DNA of 64,000 nt from Glaciecola sp. (GTDB lineage: Bacteria; Pseudomonadota; Gammaproteobacteria; Enterobacterales; Alteromonadaceae), in NCBI GenBank assembly GCA_029246415.1, contig JAQWNF010000006.1:1-64000 (forward strand), read 5' to 3'. Within the stretch, counting starts at the first letter, position 1, and every line of letters begins with the position of its first letter. The notes under the pieces are model-generated. The model did no database searches, was not told the DNA's origin, and saw nothing but the letters and a program-made list of their open reading frames with translations. A program made the translations under genes and the position numbers. Below, one piece after another: positions 43,584 to 53,358 of this stretch.

Positions 43584-45839
43584 ATGATGCAGAGAAAGTG
43601 GTTAGTCTATATATCAGTGTTTACATATATGGGACTAAATAGTTCGCTAATTAATGCTAAAGAGTACCTAGTCGACAATCCTCAAGCCTACATGGATATT
43701 GCAGGTTCATTAGAAGCCGGTGATGTAGTCACTTTAGCCGACGGTACTTGGACTGACTTTCAAATTGCTTTTTCAGGCCAAGGTACAGAAGATTCTCCTA
43801 TTACATTAAAAGCTGAAACTGCGGGTAAGGTTATCCTAACTGGTGAGTCAAATCTGCGCTTGGCGGGTGAATACCTTTTGGTTTCGGGTTTATTTTTTAA
43901 AGATGGTTACTCGCCATCAAATGCAGTCATTGAGTTTCGTCAATCCAAAACGCAATTAGCTAATCATTCGCGCGTGACGCAAACCGTGGTTGAAAGCTTT
44001 AATAACAAAGAAAAGTTTAGCGCAGGTAACTGGGTTGCACTATATGGACGATACAATCGCTTTGATCATAATGCACTCGTCGGTAAAAGCACTTCTGGTG
44101 TGACTATGGCTGTCAAACTCAATACTCTTGAGAGTCAAGAGAACCATCACCGTATCGACCATAACTACTTCGGTCAGCGTCCTATTTTAGGCTCAAACGG
44201 TGGCGAAACATTACGTATCGGTACGAGCCATTATTCCTTATCTAATTCCTTTACTATGATCGAAAATAACTACTTTGATCGTTGTAACGGTGAAGTAGAA
44301 ATCATTTCGAATAAGTCTGGCAGTAATACGATCCAAAACAATGTGTTCTTCGAATCACGAGGCACGTTAACGTTGCGCCATGGGAATGGCAATATAGTGC
44401 AAAACAACGTTTTCTTTGGCAATGGCGAAGATCACACTGGTGGCATTCGAGTTATTAATGGCGATCAGACTATCCGCAACAACTACTTAGAAGGTGTCAC
44501 AGGATATCGTTTCGGTAGTGGTTTGACCGTAATGAACGGTGTACCAAATTCTAAAATCAACCGCTATCATCAGGTTGATAATGCAAACATTACACAAAAC
44601 AGTTTAATCAACTTAGATCACATTCATTTTGCTGCGGGCAGTGACGCAGAGCGTTCTGCTGCACCGATTAATTCTCGATTTACTAATAACCTAATCGTGC
44701 ATCAAGAAAACAAAGACGGGATCTCATTATTTGATGACGTTTCTGGAATTGAATTTGATGGTAATATCGTTCATAACGTCTCTGACTTAACCATAGATAA
44801 AGGCTTTGCGGTAGAAAATGTCGAGTTAGTTCGTGCTAAAAATGGTTTGTTGTATCCATCAAACCCTGAATTTTCAAAGACAGGTGTGGATAAATCACTT
44901 CAGCCTATTGCGAAACAAGACACAGGACCAAGTTGGTACAATAAACCAGAGCTGTCTGTTGAATTTGCTAGTGGTAAGACGCATCAAGTGTCACCTGGTA
45001 ATAATGTTTTATATAAAGCCTTACAACAAGCTCAATCAGGCGATGTGATTGAGTTAGCGAAAGGGCACTATGTCGCTTCACGTACTTTACCTATCGATAA
45101 GGTAGTTTCATTTGTAGGTAAAGCGGGTGTGTCTATTTCTTTCGAACGTAAATCACTATTTGTTATTGAAGATGGCGGTAGCTTAGCCCTTAAAAATGTA
45201 GTAATTACAGGCGCAGATGCACCGGATTCTGCCGGTAATACATTGATCCGCAATACGCGTTTACCAACCATTAATAACTATCGTTTAGTTATGGATTATG
45301 TGATTGTTAAAGATTTAGATATTAATCATTCATTCCACGTTATTGATTCTGGCTATCGAGCATTAGCCGACGAGATTACCATCACTAACAGCCAGTTTAG
45401 TAATATCACAGGTGATGTGTTGCGTTTAAACAAAGAGCAGGATGATTTGGGGATTTACAACGCAGAGTATGTCACGCTAGATCGCAATGTATTTCAAGAT
45501 ATCCAAGGTACATTAATGAATGTGTATCGTGGTGGTACTGATGAAAGTACCTTTGGTCCGCATGTTACCGTTACTGCAAATACGATCAAAAATGTTGGTT
45601 TTGGTAAGCGTAACAAATCAAAAGCGCTGATGACGTTACACGGTGTTCAGGTCACTAATATTTTAAATAATACATTTACTAATGTGCCGGCAATAGCCAT
45701 TGAGCACACGGTAGGTGAGCCACAAACACGTATTCAATACAATCACTTTATGGGTTCAGTTGAACCGGTAGTGCAAGAATTATTTACACAAGGCCCGTTA
45801 ACGGCCGTAGTTAGCGACAATACCTTTAGCGCACAGTAA
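43584..45839 (+). CDS. Polysaccharide lyase family 6 (alginate lyase / chondroitinase B-like), exported
   Basis: GDVVTLADGTWTD, EIISNKSGSNTIQNNVFFESRGTLTLRHGNGN (Lys...Arg pair typical of PL6), second beta-helix region C-terminal. Confidence 0.92.
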   Translation: MMQRKWLVYISVFTYMGLNSSLINAKEYLVDNPQAYMDIAGSLEAGDVVTLADGTWTDFQIAFSGQGTEDSPITLKAETAGKVILTGESNLRLAGEYLLVSGLFFKDGYSPSNAVIEFRQSKTQLANHSRVTQTVVESFNNKEKFSAGNWVALYGRYNRFDHNALVGKSTSGVTMAVKLNTLESQENHHRIDHNYFGQRPILGSNGGETLRIGTSHYSLSNSFTMIENNYFDRCNGEVEIISNKSGSNTIQNNVFFESRGTLTLRHGNGNIVQNNVFFGNGEDHTGGIRVINGDQTIRNNYLEGVTGYRFGSGLTVMNGVPNSKINRYHQVDNANITQNSLINLDHIHFAAGSDAERSAAPINSRFTNNLIVHQENKDGISLFDDVSGIEFDGNIVHNVSDLTIDKGFAVENVELVRAKNGLLYPSNPEFSKTGVDKSLQPIAKQDTGPSWYNKPELSVEFASGKTHQVSPGNNVLYKALQQAQSGDVIELAKGHYVASRTLPIDKVVSFVGKAGVSISFERKSLFVIEDGGSLALKNVVITGADAPDSAGNTLIRNTRLPTINNYRLVMDYVIVKDLDINHSFHVIDSGYRALADEITITNSQFSNITGDVLRLNKEQDDLGIYNAEYVTLDRNVFQDIQGTLMNVYRGGTDESTFGPHVTVTANTIKNVGFGKRNKSKALMTLHGVQVTNILNNTFTNVPAIAIEHTVGEPQTRIQYNHFMGSVEPVVQELFTQGPLTAVVSDNTFSAQ

Positions 45840-45895
45840 TAGACGCTTGCATATATTTGTATTAACAGTTTTTAAAAATAATAAAAGGACCATTC

Positions 45896-47191
45896 ATGAG
45901 AGTTAACAATTTACGTTGGTGGGTTATTGCGTTAATCGCTTTGGCTACCGTAATCAATTATATCGATCGCTCAGCGTTAAGTGTTTTATGGCCTGATATT
46001 GTCGAAGAATTATTCCCAGATGAATCAGCACTAGAACGAAAACAAATTTACGCAACGATTTCAATTGTATTTGTATTTTCTTATGCATTTGGTCAAGCGA
46101 TCTTTGGTAAAATATTTGATTGGATTGGTACTCGTATCGGTTTTGTTATATCTATCGGTGTATGGTCTTTAGCGACTGTTGCACATGCATTTGCTCAAGG
46201 CGTATTAACCTTTAGTATTTTCCGTGCAATCTTAGGTGTAGCTGAAGCGGGTAACTGGCCTGGCGCGACAAAAGGTAATGCCGAGTGGTTCCCAACCAAA
46301 GAACGTGCTTTAGCTCAGGGTATTTTTAACTCTGGTGCAGCGATCGGCGGCATCATTGCAATTCCATTAATCGCATATTTAACCGTTTTCTTTAGCTGGA
46401 AAATGGTGTTTGTTATTATCGGTTTGACCGGTTTGTTATGGTTGATCCCTTGGATAGTGTTAGTGAAAGCGCCACCTGGCTCACATCCATGGATCACTGA
46501 CGCAGAAAAAGAATATATCTTGACTGGTCAAAAGCGTGTAGAAGAAGATGGCAGTGAAGTAGAAGAGTACAATCCTGATACCGCTGAGCTTTTATCTCGT
46601 AAGCAAAGCTGGGGTGTAATTATTGCCTCTGCAGCAATTGATCCAATTTGGTGGTTGTTTGTGTTCTGGATCCCTATTTACCTGAACGAAGTGTATCAAA
46701 TGGATGTTAAATCAATCGGTATTTACGGTTGGGTGCCATATGTAGGTGCTATGTTTGGTGCTTGGTTCGGTGGGCTATTTGCACAAAATAGACTTAAAGC
46801 TGGTTGGAGCACTAACAAAACCCGTAAGGTCGTTATTACGCTTGGCTGTTTGATCATGCTACCTTCATTATTAGCGATGGCGAGCCCTGGCTCTCCAGTT
46901 ACAGCGGTAATCATCATGGCGGTGATCTTGTTTGGTTTCCAAACTGCGATCGGTAATGTACAAACTTTGCCAAGTGATTTGTTAGGCAAAAAATCTGTCG
47001 GTACATTAGCTGGATTTGCCGGTATGGCTGCGAAATTAGGTGCGGTAGGTCTAACGGCACTAGTGCCTATTCTAACCGCTGATGGTAACTATACTCCTGC
47101 GTTTGTAATTGGTGCGTCATTATCCATTATTGCAATGCTTGCGGTGTGGATATTAATTCCAAAAGTAGAGCCACTAAAAAAACTTAAGTAA
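45896..47191 (+). CDS. MFS transporter, hexuronate (ExuT)-type
   Basis: VINYIDRSALSVLWPDI, GVAEAGNWPGATKGNAEWFPTKERALAQGIFNSGAAIGG. Confidence 0.9.
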   Translation: MRVNNLRWWVIALIALATVINYIDRSALSVLWPDIVEELFPDESALERKQIYATISIVFVFSYAFGQAIFGKIFDWIGTRIGFVISIGVWSLATVAHAFAQGVLTFSIFRAILGVAEAGNWPGATKGNAEWFPTKERALAQGIFNSGAAIGGIIAIPLIAYLTVFFSWKMVFVIIGLTGLLWLIPWIVLVKAPPGSHPWITDAEKEYILTGQKRVEEDGSEVEEYNPDTAELLSRKQSWGVIIASAAIDPIWWLFVFWIPIYLNEVYQMDVKSIGIYGWVPYVGAMFGAWFGGLFAQNRLKAGWSTNKTRKVVITLGCLIMLPSLLAMASPGSPVTAVIIMAVILFGFQTAIGNVQTLPSDLLGKKSVGTLAGFAGMAAKLGAVGLTALVPILTADGNYTPAFVIGASLSIIAMLAVWILIPKVEPLKKLK

Positions 47192-47206
47192 TTCCTATAA
47201 CACTGC

Positions 47207-47249
47207 GCCTAAGTAGTTATGTATATATTACGTAACTACTTGGGCTTTT
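47207..47249 (+). terminator. 17-bp stem-loop between MFS gene and kdgK (terminator-like)
   Basis: GCCTAAGTAGTTATGTA-tatat-TACGTAACTACTTGGGC then TTTTA; two G-T pairs. Confidence 0.6.
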
Positions 47250-47283
47250 ATCTGACTAGATTGACTAACGGTAAGTTACGTAT

Positions 47284-48186
47284 ATGAAAAATATTATTTT
47301 GATGGGTGAGTGCATGGTTGAATTACGCCGTGATGTAAATGGTGTAATCGCTCAGTCATTTGCTGGGGATGTATATAATGCGGGTGTTTACCTCAAACGT
47401 ACATGTCCTTCTATCAATGTGCAGCTTGCCTCTCAAGTCGGTTCCGACACGTTAAGTGAACAAATGTTAGCGGCGTTCGCAGATGAAGATATAGACAGTA
47501 GTTTGGTCTTACAAGATCCACAACGTATGCCAGGTTTGTATTGGGTTAACACCGATGCATCAGGCGAACGTTCATTTTTGTACTGGCGCGAAAGTGCGGC
47601 AGCGAGGTGGCAAGTCGAAAATTATGACGCGGCATACATTGAAAAGTTAAAAGAAGCTGATATTTTCTTCTTTTCTGGGATCAGCATTGCGATTATTCAA
47701 CCTGAGCATCGCGAGCGTTTTTGGGAAGTAGTACGTGAGCTTAAAGAAAGTGGGGTAAAGATTGCGTTTGATCCTAACTACCGTCCAAAACTGTGGAAAA
47801 GCGTAGAAGACACAAAAGCACAATATGATATTGCGTTTTCTCTTTCTGATATCGCTTTACCAGGAGTTGAAGATTTTGACATGCTGTATGGTTTGTCTGA
47901 TTTTGCAGCTGTTGAAACATTTTTAGCTCCTTACAATATCAATGAACAAATCATCAAAGATGGCCCTAATGGCGTGGTAGTGATTGAAGATTCGACGCGC
48001 ACATTTATAACAATTACACCGGTTGAAAATGTCGTCGATACAACCTCAGCAGGTGACTCATTTAATGGTGCATACTTAGGTTCTCGAATGACCGGTGGCA
48101 CGATTGAAGCAGCAGTGGCAAGTGCTGCCAAGATGGCGGGGACGGTAATTCAGTACCCCGGCGCTATAATTCCAAAATCGGTTTAA
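47284..48186 (+). CDS. kdgK: 2-dehydro-3-deoxygluconokinase
   Basis: PfkB family: MGECMVELRRD...QSFAGDVYNAGVYLKR, VDTTSAGDSFNGAYLG. Confidence 0.9.
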   Translation: MKNIILMGECMVELRRDVNGVIAQSFAGDVYNAGVYLKRTCPSINVQLASQVGSDTLSEQMLAAFADEDIDSSLVLQDPQRMPGLYWVNTDASGERSFLYWRESAAARWQVENYDAAYIEKLKEADIFFFSGISIAIIQPEHRERFWEVVRELKESGVKIAFDPNYRPKLWKSVEDTKAQYDIAFSLSDIALPGVEDFDMLYGLSDFAAVETFLAPYNINEQIIKDGPNGVVVIEDSTRTFITITPVENVVDTTSAGDSFNGAYLGSRMTGGTIEAAVASAAKMAGTVIQYPGAIIPKSV

Positions 48187-48236
48187 ATCGGTATAACACC
48201 CTACGTCAGACACAATTAAACACACACAAACATATA

Positions 48237-48293
48237 CACTGTGCTATTGCCAAAATTATATGCAATAGGCTATTGGCTTTAAATAGTACAGTG
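48237..48293. repeat. Long imperfect inverted repeat in kdgK-eda intergenic region
   Basis: CACTGTGCTATTGCCAA (48237-48253) pairs with TTGGC (48273-48277) and AATAGTACAGTG (48282-48293), with a 4-nt bulge. Confidence 0.65.
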
Positions 48294-48310
48294 CTTTACA
48301 AGGGGGTCAT

Positions 48311-48928
48311 ATGCCTACTTTTTCAGAATTAATGAACACGCAAACGTTACTACCGATTATCCAAGCTGATACGGTTGAAGATGGCGTTAAAGTCGCAACT
48401 ACTATGCTTGAAGCTGGTTTAAATTTGGTTGAAGTAGTACTTCGTACACCTGCATCTATTGAAATGGTTGCAGCAATCAAAGCAGCTTGTCCTGAAATGA
48501 TTGTTGGTGCAGGTACAGTTACCAACGCAGACATTTTAAAAGAAGCATTAGATGCGGGTGCAGACTTTATTATCACCCCAACTATTACACCTTCGCTATT
48601 AGCTGCTCTAGCTGATAGTCCAGTACCGGTTGTACCAGGTGTTTCTACGATGAGCGATATTTTATTAGCGATTGAACACGGCTATACAGAACTTAAATTG
48701 TTCCCAGCTTCATTGTCTGGTGGTGCGCCATTCTTACAAGCGGTTAATGCAGTGTTCCCACAATTACGTTTCTGCCCAACGGGTGGTATTTCTCCGAGCA
48801 ATAAAGCTGATTATTTAGCACTACCAAATGTAGTCGCTGTCGGTGGTACTTGGGTCGCTAAAAAGGAATGGGTTACAGCTAAAAATTGGCAAGCTATCTT
48901 TGATGCATGCCAAGAAGCAAGCGTGTAA
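48311..48928 (+). CDS. eda: KDPG/KHG aldolase
   Basis: LNLVEVVLRTPASIEMVAAIK, VGAGTVTNADIL, FITPTITPSLL, LKLFPASLSGG, FCPTGGIS. Confidence 0.93.
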   Translation: MPTFSELMNTQTLLPIIQADTVEDGVKVATTMLEAGLNLVEVVLRTPASIEMVAAIKAACPEMIVGAGTVTNADILKEALDAGADFIITPTITPSLLAALADSPVPVVPGVSTMSDILLAIEHGYTELKLFPASLSGGAPFLQAVNAVFPQLRFCPTGGISPSNKADYLALPNVVAVGGTWVAKKEWVTAKNWQAIFDACQEASV

Positions 48929-48955
48929 CGTCATAAATTACAAGGAATGAAACAA

Positions 48956-50023
48956 ATGAATATTATGCGTCCAGGCGTGTTGGATGGCAATGAAGCTATG
49001 GCTGTGTTTGCGCATGCTCGTCAACATAAATATGCGCTCCCAGCAGTCAATGTTATTGGCACTCAATCTATCAATGCTGTGTTAGAAACTGCAAAAGCGG
49101 TGAACTCACCCGTTATTATTCAGTTATCTTACGGCGGTGCGGCGTTTTTTGCCGGTAAAGGTCTAGATAAATCAGCCATCGATAATGCCGTAGCAGGTGC
49201 CGTTGCAGCAGCTCATTACGTTCATTTTATGGCAGTGCAATATAACGTGACTGTTATTTTACATACTGACCATGCTGCATTAAAACAATTGCCGTGGATT
49301 GATGGTTTACTAGCAGCAGGTGAAGCATATTTTGCTGCTCATCAAGCGCCATTGTTTTCATCACATATGTTAGATTTATCAGAAGAGCCTTTAGCGGATA
49401 ATATCCGTATTAGCGCTGAGTATCTGGCAAAAATGGCAAAGCTCAATATGGCCATCGAAATCGAATTGGGCTGTACTGGTGGCGAAGAAGATGGGGTTGA
49501 TAATACCCACTTAGATTCTTCTCTCTTATATACTCAGCCTAGTGAAGTAGCGGCGGCGTATGAAGCATTAAGTGCAGTTAGTCCTAATTTTAGTATTGCA
49601 GCGTCTTTTGGTAATGTACATGGGGTGTATAAGCCCGGTAATGTGGTTCTGACCCCATTAATTTTACGTGACTCTCAAACGTTAGTATCGCAACAGTTTA
49701 ATTTACCTGAAAACAGCCTGAACTTTGTGTTTCATGGTGGTTCTGGTTCAGAAGAAGCCAAAATTCAAGAGTCTTTGGGTTATGGCGTAGTCAAAATGAA
49801 CATAGACACCGATACCCAGTGGGCGACATGGCAGGGCGTTTTGGATTACTACACTGATAAATCTGAGTATTTGCAAGGTCAAATCGGCAACCCTGATGGT
49901 GAAGATAAGCCGAACAAAAAGTACTACGATCCGCGTGTTTGGTTACGTCATGCTGAAGTAAGCATGTCAGCTCGCTTAACGCGTTGTTTTGCTGATTTAA
50001 ACTGTATAAATAGGATTGCATAA
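48956..50023 (+). CDS. fbaA: Class II fructose-bisphosphate aldolase
   Basis: NVIGTQSINAVLETA, VILHTDHAA, EIELGCTGGEEDGVDN, FVFHGGSGS, GVVKMNIDTDTQWA. Confidence 0.93.
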   Translation: MNIMRPGVLDGNEAMAVFAHARQHKYALPAVNVIGTQSINAVLETAKAVNSPVIIQLSYGGAAFFAGKGLDKSAIDNAVAGAVAAAHYVHFMAVQYNVTVILHTDHAALKQLPWIDGLLAAGEAYFAAHQAPLFSSHMLDLSEEPLADNIRISAEYLAKMAKLNMAIEIELGCTGGEEDGVDNTHLDSSLLYTQPSEVAAAYEALSAVSPNFSIAASFGNVHGVYKPGNVVLTPLILRDSQTLVSQQFNLPENSLNFVFHGGSGSEEAKIQESLGYGVVKMNIDTDTQWATWQGVLDYYTDKSEYLQGQIGNPDGEDKPNKKYYDPRVWLRHAEVSMSARLTRCFADLNCINRIA

Positions 50024-50985
50024 TGCAAAGACTGATTTCAGTACTCAAACAAGATAACGTCGACTTAGAGTTGATTATGTTGATCCGCTCTATTTTAGCG
50101 GCATCCAAAGAAATTGCATTTCGTGTCAGTCAAGGTGCTCTTGGCGATGTATTAGGTTCAACCTTAATGCAAAATGTTCAAGGTGAAACGCAAAAACAAC
50201 TTGATGTTATTTCAAATGATTTGCTCAAAGACTTGCTCCTTAGTGATGACTGTGTGCGTGCAATTGCTTCTGAAGAAGAAGACGATGTAGTGGCGGGTAA
50301 TCCAAATGGTCGTTTCAATGTCGCGTTTGATCCTTTAGATGGCTCATCTAACATTGATATCAACGGTCAGATTGGTACTATTTTTACCATTTATGCCACG
50401 CGTCCAGAGTTTCCTGCTGATAGCCCTGAGCAATTTTTGCAAAAAGGCCGTGAGCAGCTGGTAGCAGGTTATGTCTTATATGGCCCTTCAACTATGTTAG
50501 TTATGTCGACAGGCGGCCCTACACGTGGCTATACCTTAGATTTAACTCATGGTGGATACCTATTAACCACACCGACTATGTCTATTCCAACCCACAGTAA
50601 TGAATTTGCGATTAATATGGCAAACTATCAATTCTGGGCACCTGATATTCAAGCGTATTTCAAAGAAAAGTTTTTAGTACAGACCGAAGAAGCGGCTGGC
50701 ACTATGCGCTGGAATGCTGCAATGGTGGGTGATGTGCATCGTGTATTGACACGAGGTGGTGTTTTTTATTATCCACAGGATGTGCGCCCAGGTCATGAGA
50801 ATGGCAAAATCAGATTGTTGTATGAAGCAAATCCAATGGCAATGTTAGTTGAAAATGCTAATGGAAGTGCTGTTGTAAATAAAGCTTCTGTATTAGATTT
50901 AACGCCGACAGAGCTGCATCAACGCGTGCCGATTTTACTTGGGTCTTCTGATCTTGTTACGGCAGTGTGTGCCGCGCAGCAATAA
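50023..50985 (+). CDS. fbp: Class 1 fructose-1,6-bisphosphatase
   Basis: GRFNVAFDPLDGSSNIDINGQIGTIF, AMVGDVHRVLTRGGVFYYP; TAATG overlap with fba. Confidence 0.95.
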   Translation: MQRLISVLKQDNVDLELIMLIRSILAASKEIAFRVSQGALGDVLGSTLMQNVQGETQKQLDVISNDLLKDLLLSDDCVRAIASEEEDDVVAGNPNGRFNVAFDPLDGSSNIDINGQIGTIFTIYATRPEFPADSPEQFLQKGREQLVAGYVLYGPSTMLVMSTGGPTRGYTLDLTHGGYLLTTPTMSIPTHSNEFAINMANYQFWAPDIQAYFKEKFLVQTEEAAGTMRWNAAMVGDVHRVLTRGGVFYYPQDVRPGHENGKIRLLYEANPMAMLVENANGSAVVNKASVLDLTPTELHQRVPILLGSSDLVTAVCAAQQ

Positions 50986-51021
50986 AATAGATTTTTCGTT
51001 CAACGGATTTATTATATGATT

Positions 51022-51049
51022 AAAAGGTCAACGCATGTTGGCCTTTTTT
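51022..51049 (+). terminator. Rho-independent terminator after fbp
   Basis: AAAAGGTCAAC-gcat-GTTGGCCTTTTTT. Confidence 0.8.
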
Positions 51050-51085
51050 ATTGGCCTTGTTATAAGTATTTTACAGGAGTTACAC

Positions 51086-51361
51086 ATGCAGTTAGTTGTT
51101 GAGATATCACTTTATCCCCTTGCAGAGCAATATATTACCCCGATACAAACCTTTATTGACCGTCTTAACGATTACCCACAATTAAGTGTTAGAACCTGTG
51201 CGACTAGCACACTAGTAAAAGGTGACTATGCTGAAGTTATGGCAGTCTTAGGGGACGAAATGCAGCAAACACATGCCGAAGTGGGTCAGGCTATATTTGT
51301 ATGTAAGTTTCTCAATGGCGACAACATCGATATTGCGTATCAAGGTCACCATCAGCAATAA
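51086..51361 (+). CDS. Thiamine-binding / YkoF-like (MTH1187 family) protein
   Basis: VVEISLYPLAEQYITPIQTFIDRLN, LVKGDYAEVMAVLGDEM; RBS before 51086. Confidence 0.65.
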   Translation: MQLVVEISLYPLAEQYITPIQTFIDRLNDYPQLSVRTCATSTLVKGDYAEVMAVLGDEMQQTHAEVGQAIFVCKFLNGDNIDIAYQGHHQQ

Positions 51362-51369
51362 GATAGTTG

Positions 51370-52257
51370 TTAGCCTAACGTGTCACTCAGCACTTTAATG
51401 TGCGCCGGTCCAATCTCACAGCAACCGCCAATAATTGTCGCGCCTTGTTGCGCCCATAATTGAGCGTGCTCGGCGTATTCTTGCGGGTCAAGGTCTTTGC
51501 GGGTAGTGAGGCTTTTTACCGTTGTGCCTGGGTAGAGGCTTGTAATCGAAGTAAAGCCGTTAGCATACACGCCAATCTGTCCGACCTTATCGGTTAAATA
51601 GGGCAGGGCTTGTTCAATGGCTTCAGGGCGGCTGCAATTTAGCAATACGGTATTGGTAAACTCAGGAACCAACTGTGCAATGGCATCGACCAGTGCATCT
51701 CCACCACGTAATTGTGCTGGATTATCATCACACACAGAAAATGCTAACCATACAGGTTTACCGGATTCTTTGGCGGCGGTGCAAGCTGCTTTTGCCTCAT
51801 TAATAGAAGACATCGTTTCGCAAATAAACAAATCACTAAATGGGTTTTGCAACTGCACGAGCTGTCTATAGGTTTGCAAAGACGCTTCAAACTCAGGCGA
51901 ACGGTCAGGGTGATAGCTGGCGACAAGCGGTGGTAGGCATCCTGCTATTTTAATATCACAGCCTGAACCTGAACCACAGCTTACGGCCGCTCGAGAAATC
52001 GCATCTTGTGCAGCCTTTCCCGCTAGGGCATGCAGTAGCTCGAGTTGCTCGCTGGCGTGGTTGAGTGCTAATCGTTGCGGTGTCGCGGTGTAGGTGTTTA
52101 AGGTAATAATTTGCGCACCAGCTTGAATAAAATCATAGTGCAGCTGAGTCACCAAATCCGGCTCATGAAGCATAATATCAGCCGACCACATGGTGGTAAC
52201 TTCGCGTTTGGAACGAGCTAAAAGTTCTTGGCCCATTCCGCCATCGAGTATGATCAT
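51370..52257 (-). CDS. Homocysteine S-methyltransferase family protein
   Basis: MIILDGGMGQELL, LLNCSRPEAIEQALP, IIGGCCEIGPAHI. Confidence 0.88.
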   Translation of the reverse strand: MIILDGGMGQELLARSKREVTTMWSADIMLHEPDLVTQLHYDFIQAGAQIITLNTYTATPQRLALNHASEQLELLHALAGKAAQDAISRAAVSCGSGSGCDIKIAGCLPPLVASYHPDRSPEFEASLQTYRQLVQLQNPFSDLFICETMSSINEAKAACTAAKESGKPVWLAFSVCDDNPAQLRGGDALVDAIAQLVPEFTNTVLLNCSRPEAIEQALPYLTDKVGQIGVYANGFTSITSLYPGTTVKSLTTRKDLDPQEYAEHAQLWAQQGATIIGGCCEIGPAHIKVLSDTLG

Positions 52258-52258
52258 C

Positions 52259-53182
52259 TTAAAATCTCCATGCAATAAAGCGACTTGCTTTAGCGCCTTG
52301 AGCCATATTGATCGTTTTACATTCTGATACGCCGAGTGATTTGGCAAGGCCAGTTAATGGTGTGACGTTTTCTTTTTTGGATAATAACGACGTAAACCAA
52401 GTAACCTGATCTTTAAAATCTATACTTTCGCGGATCATGTTAGAAACAAAGCTCAATTCACCGCCCTCACACCACAATTCATTGTGTTGTCCGCCAAAGT
52501 TCAAGGATGATTGATGCTTAGCTGTGGAATCTTTACCGCGCCGTTTTTGACTATGTTTGGCTAAGTTACGGTTTTTCTTGCGACTACCGCTCATCGCTGC
52601 TTCAGCTGAGACATGAAATGGCGGATTACACATAGTAAAATCGAACGTTTCACCTGGTTTGATAATACCTGCAAATATTGCGTTGCGGTTCTTTTGTAAA
52701 CGCACGTCGACTAATTTTCGAAGATTGGGATTGGATTCAGCAATTAAGGAGGCATTGTTATAGGACGCTTGCTCAATATCACTGCCGACCATTTTCCAAC
52801 CGTAATGCTGTGAGGCAACAATCGGATAAATCAAATTCGCACCTGTGCCTATATCTAAGCCTTTTGCGCAACTGCCTGATTCTAGCTGAAGTAAGTCCGC
52901 AATATAATGCACATAGTCGGCACGACCAGGCACTGCAGGACATAAAAATCCATCAGGGATATCCCAATTCACGACTTGATAATATTGCTTTAATAATGCG
53001 CTGTTTAAGGCTTTAACGGCACTCGGCTGAGAAAAATCAATGGTTAATTTGCCAACAGGATTAGGCGCTAAACATGCTTGCAGAGGCGTATGTAATTGCG
53101 CAAGTTGAGTAAAGTCATACCCTTTATTATGCGGGTTACGCGGATGCATTTCTGATTTAGTTTGGGGTTGATTTGATTTCAT
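52259..53182 (-). CDS. rlmF: 23S rRNA (adenine(1618)-N(6))-methyltransferase RlmF
   Basis: NPHNKGYDF, GLDIGTGANLIYPI, FDFTMCNPPFHVSAEAA. Confidence 0.93.
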   Translation of the reverse strand: MKSNQPQTKSEMHPRNPHNKGYDFTQLAQLHTPLQACLAPNPVGKLTIDFSQPSAVKALNSALLKQYYQVVNWDIPDGFLCPAVPGRADYVHYIADLLQLESGSCAKGLDIGTGANLIYPIVASQHYGWKMVGSDIEQASYNNASLIAESNPNLRKLVDVRLQKNRNAIFAGIIKPGETFDFTMCNPPFHVSAEAAMSGSRKKNRNLAKHSQKRRGKDSTAKHQSSLNFGGQHNELWCEGGELSFVSNMIRESIDFKDQVTWFTSLLSKKENVTPLTGLAKSLGVSECKTINMAQGAKASRFIAWRF

Positions 53183-53358
53183 TGACTATCACTGCGTACT
53201 TTTATTAGCGCTATTGTATCTTATGTGTCTAGGCAAAGCAGGGATAAATGGATGTTTTACTAAATTTTCATAAGAAAATGGCTTATGTATTGAAAATTAA
53301 TTATACGGTAAATTAAGACGAGTCAATATAAGGACAAAGCATTTTAAAGGACGTCACT

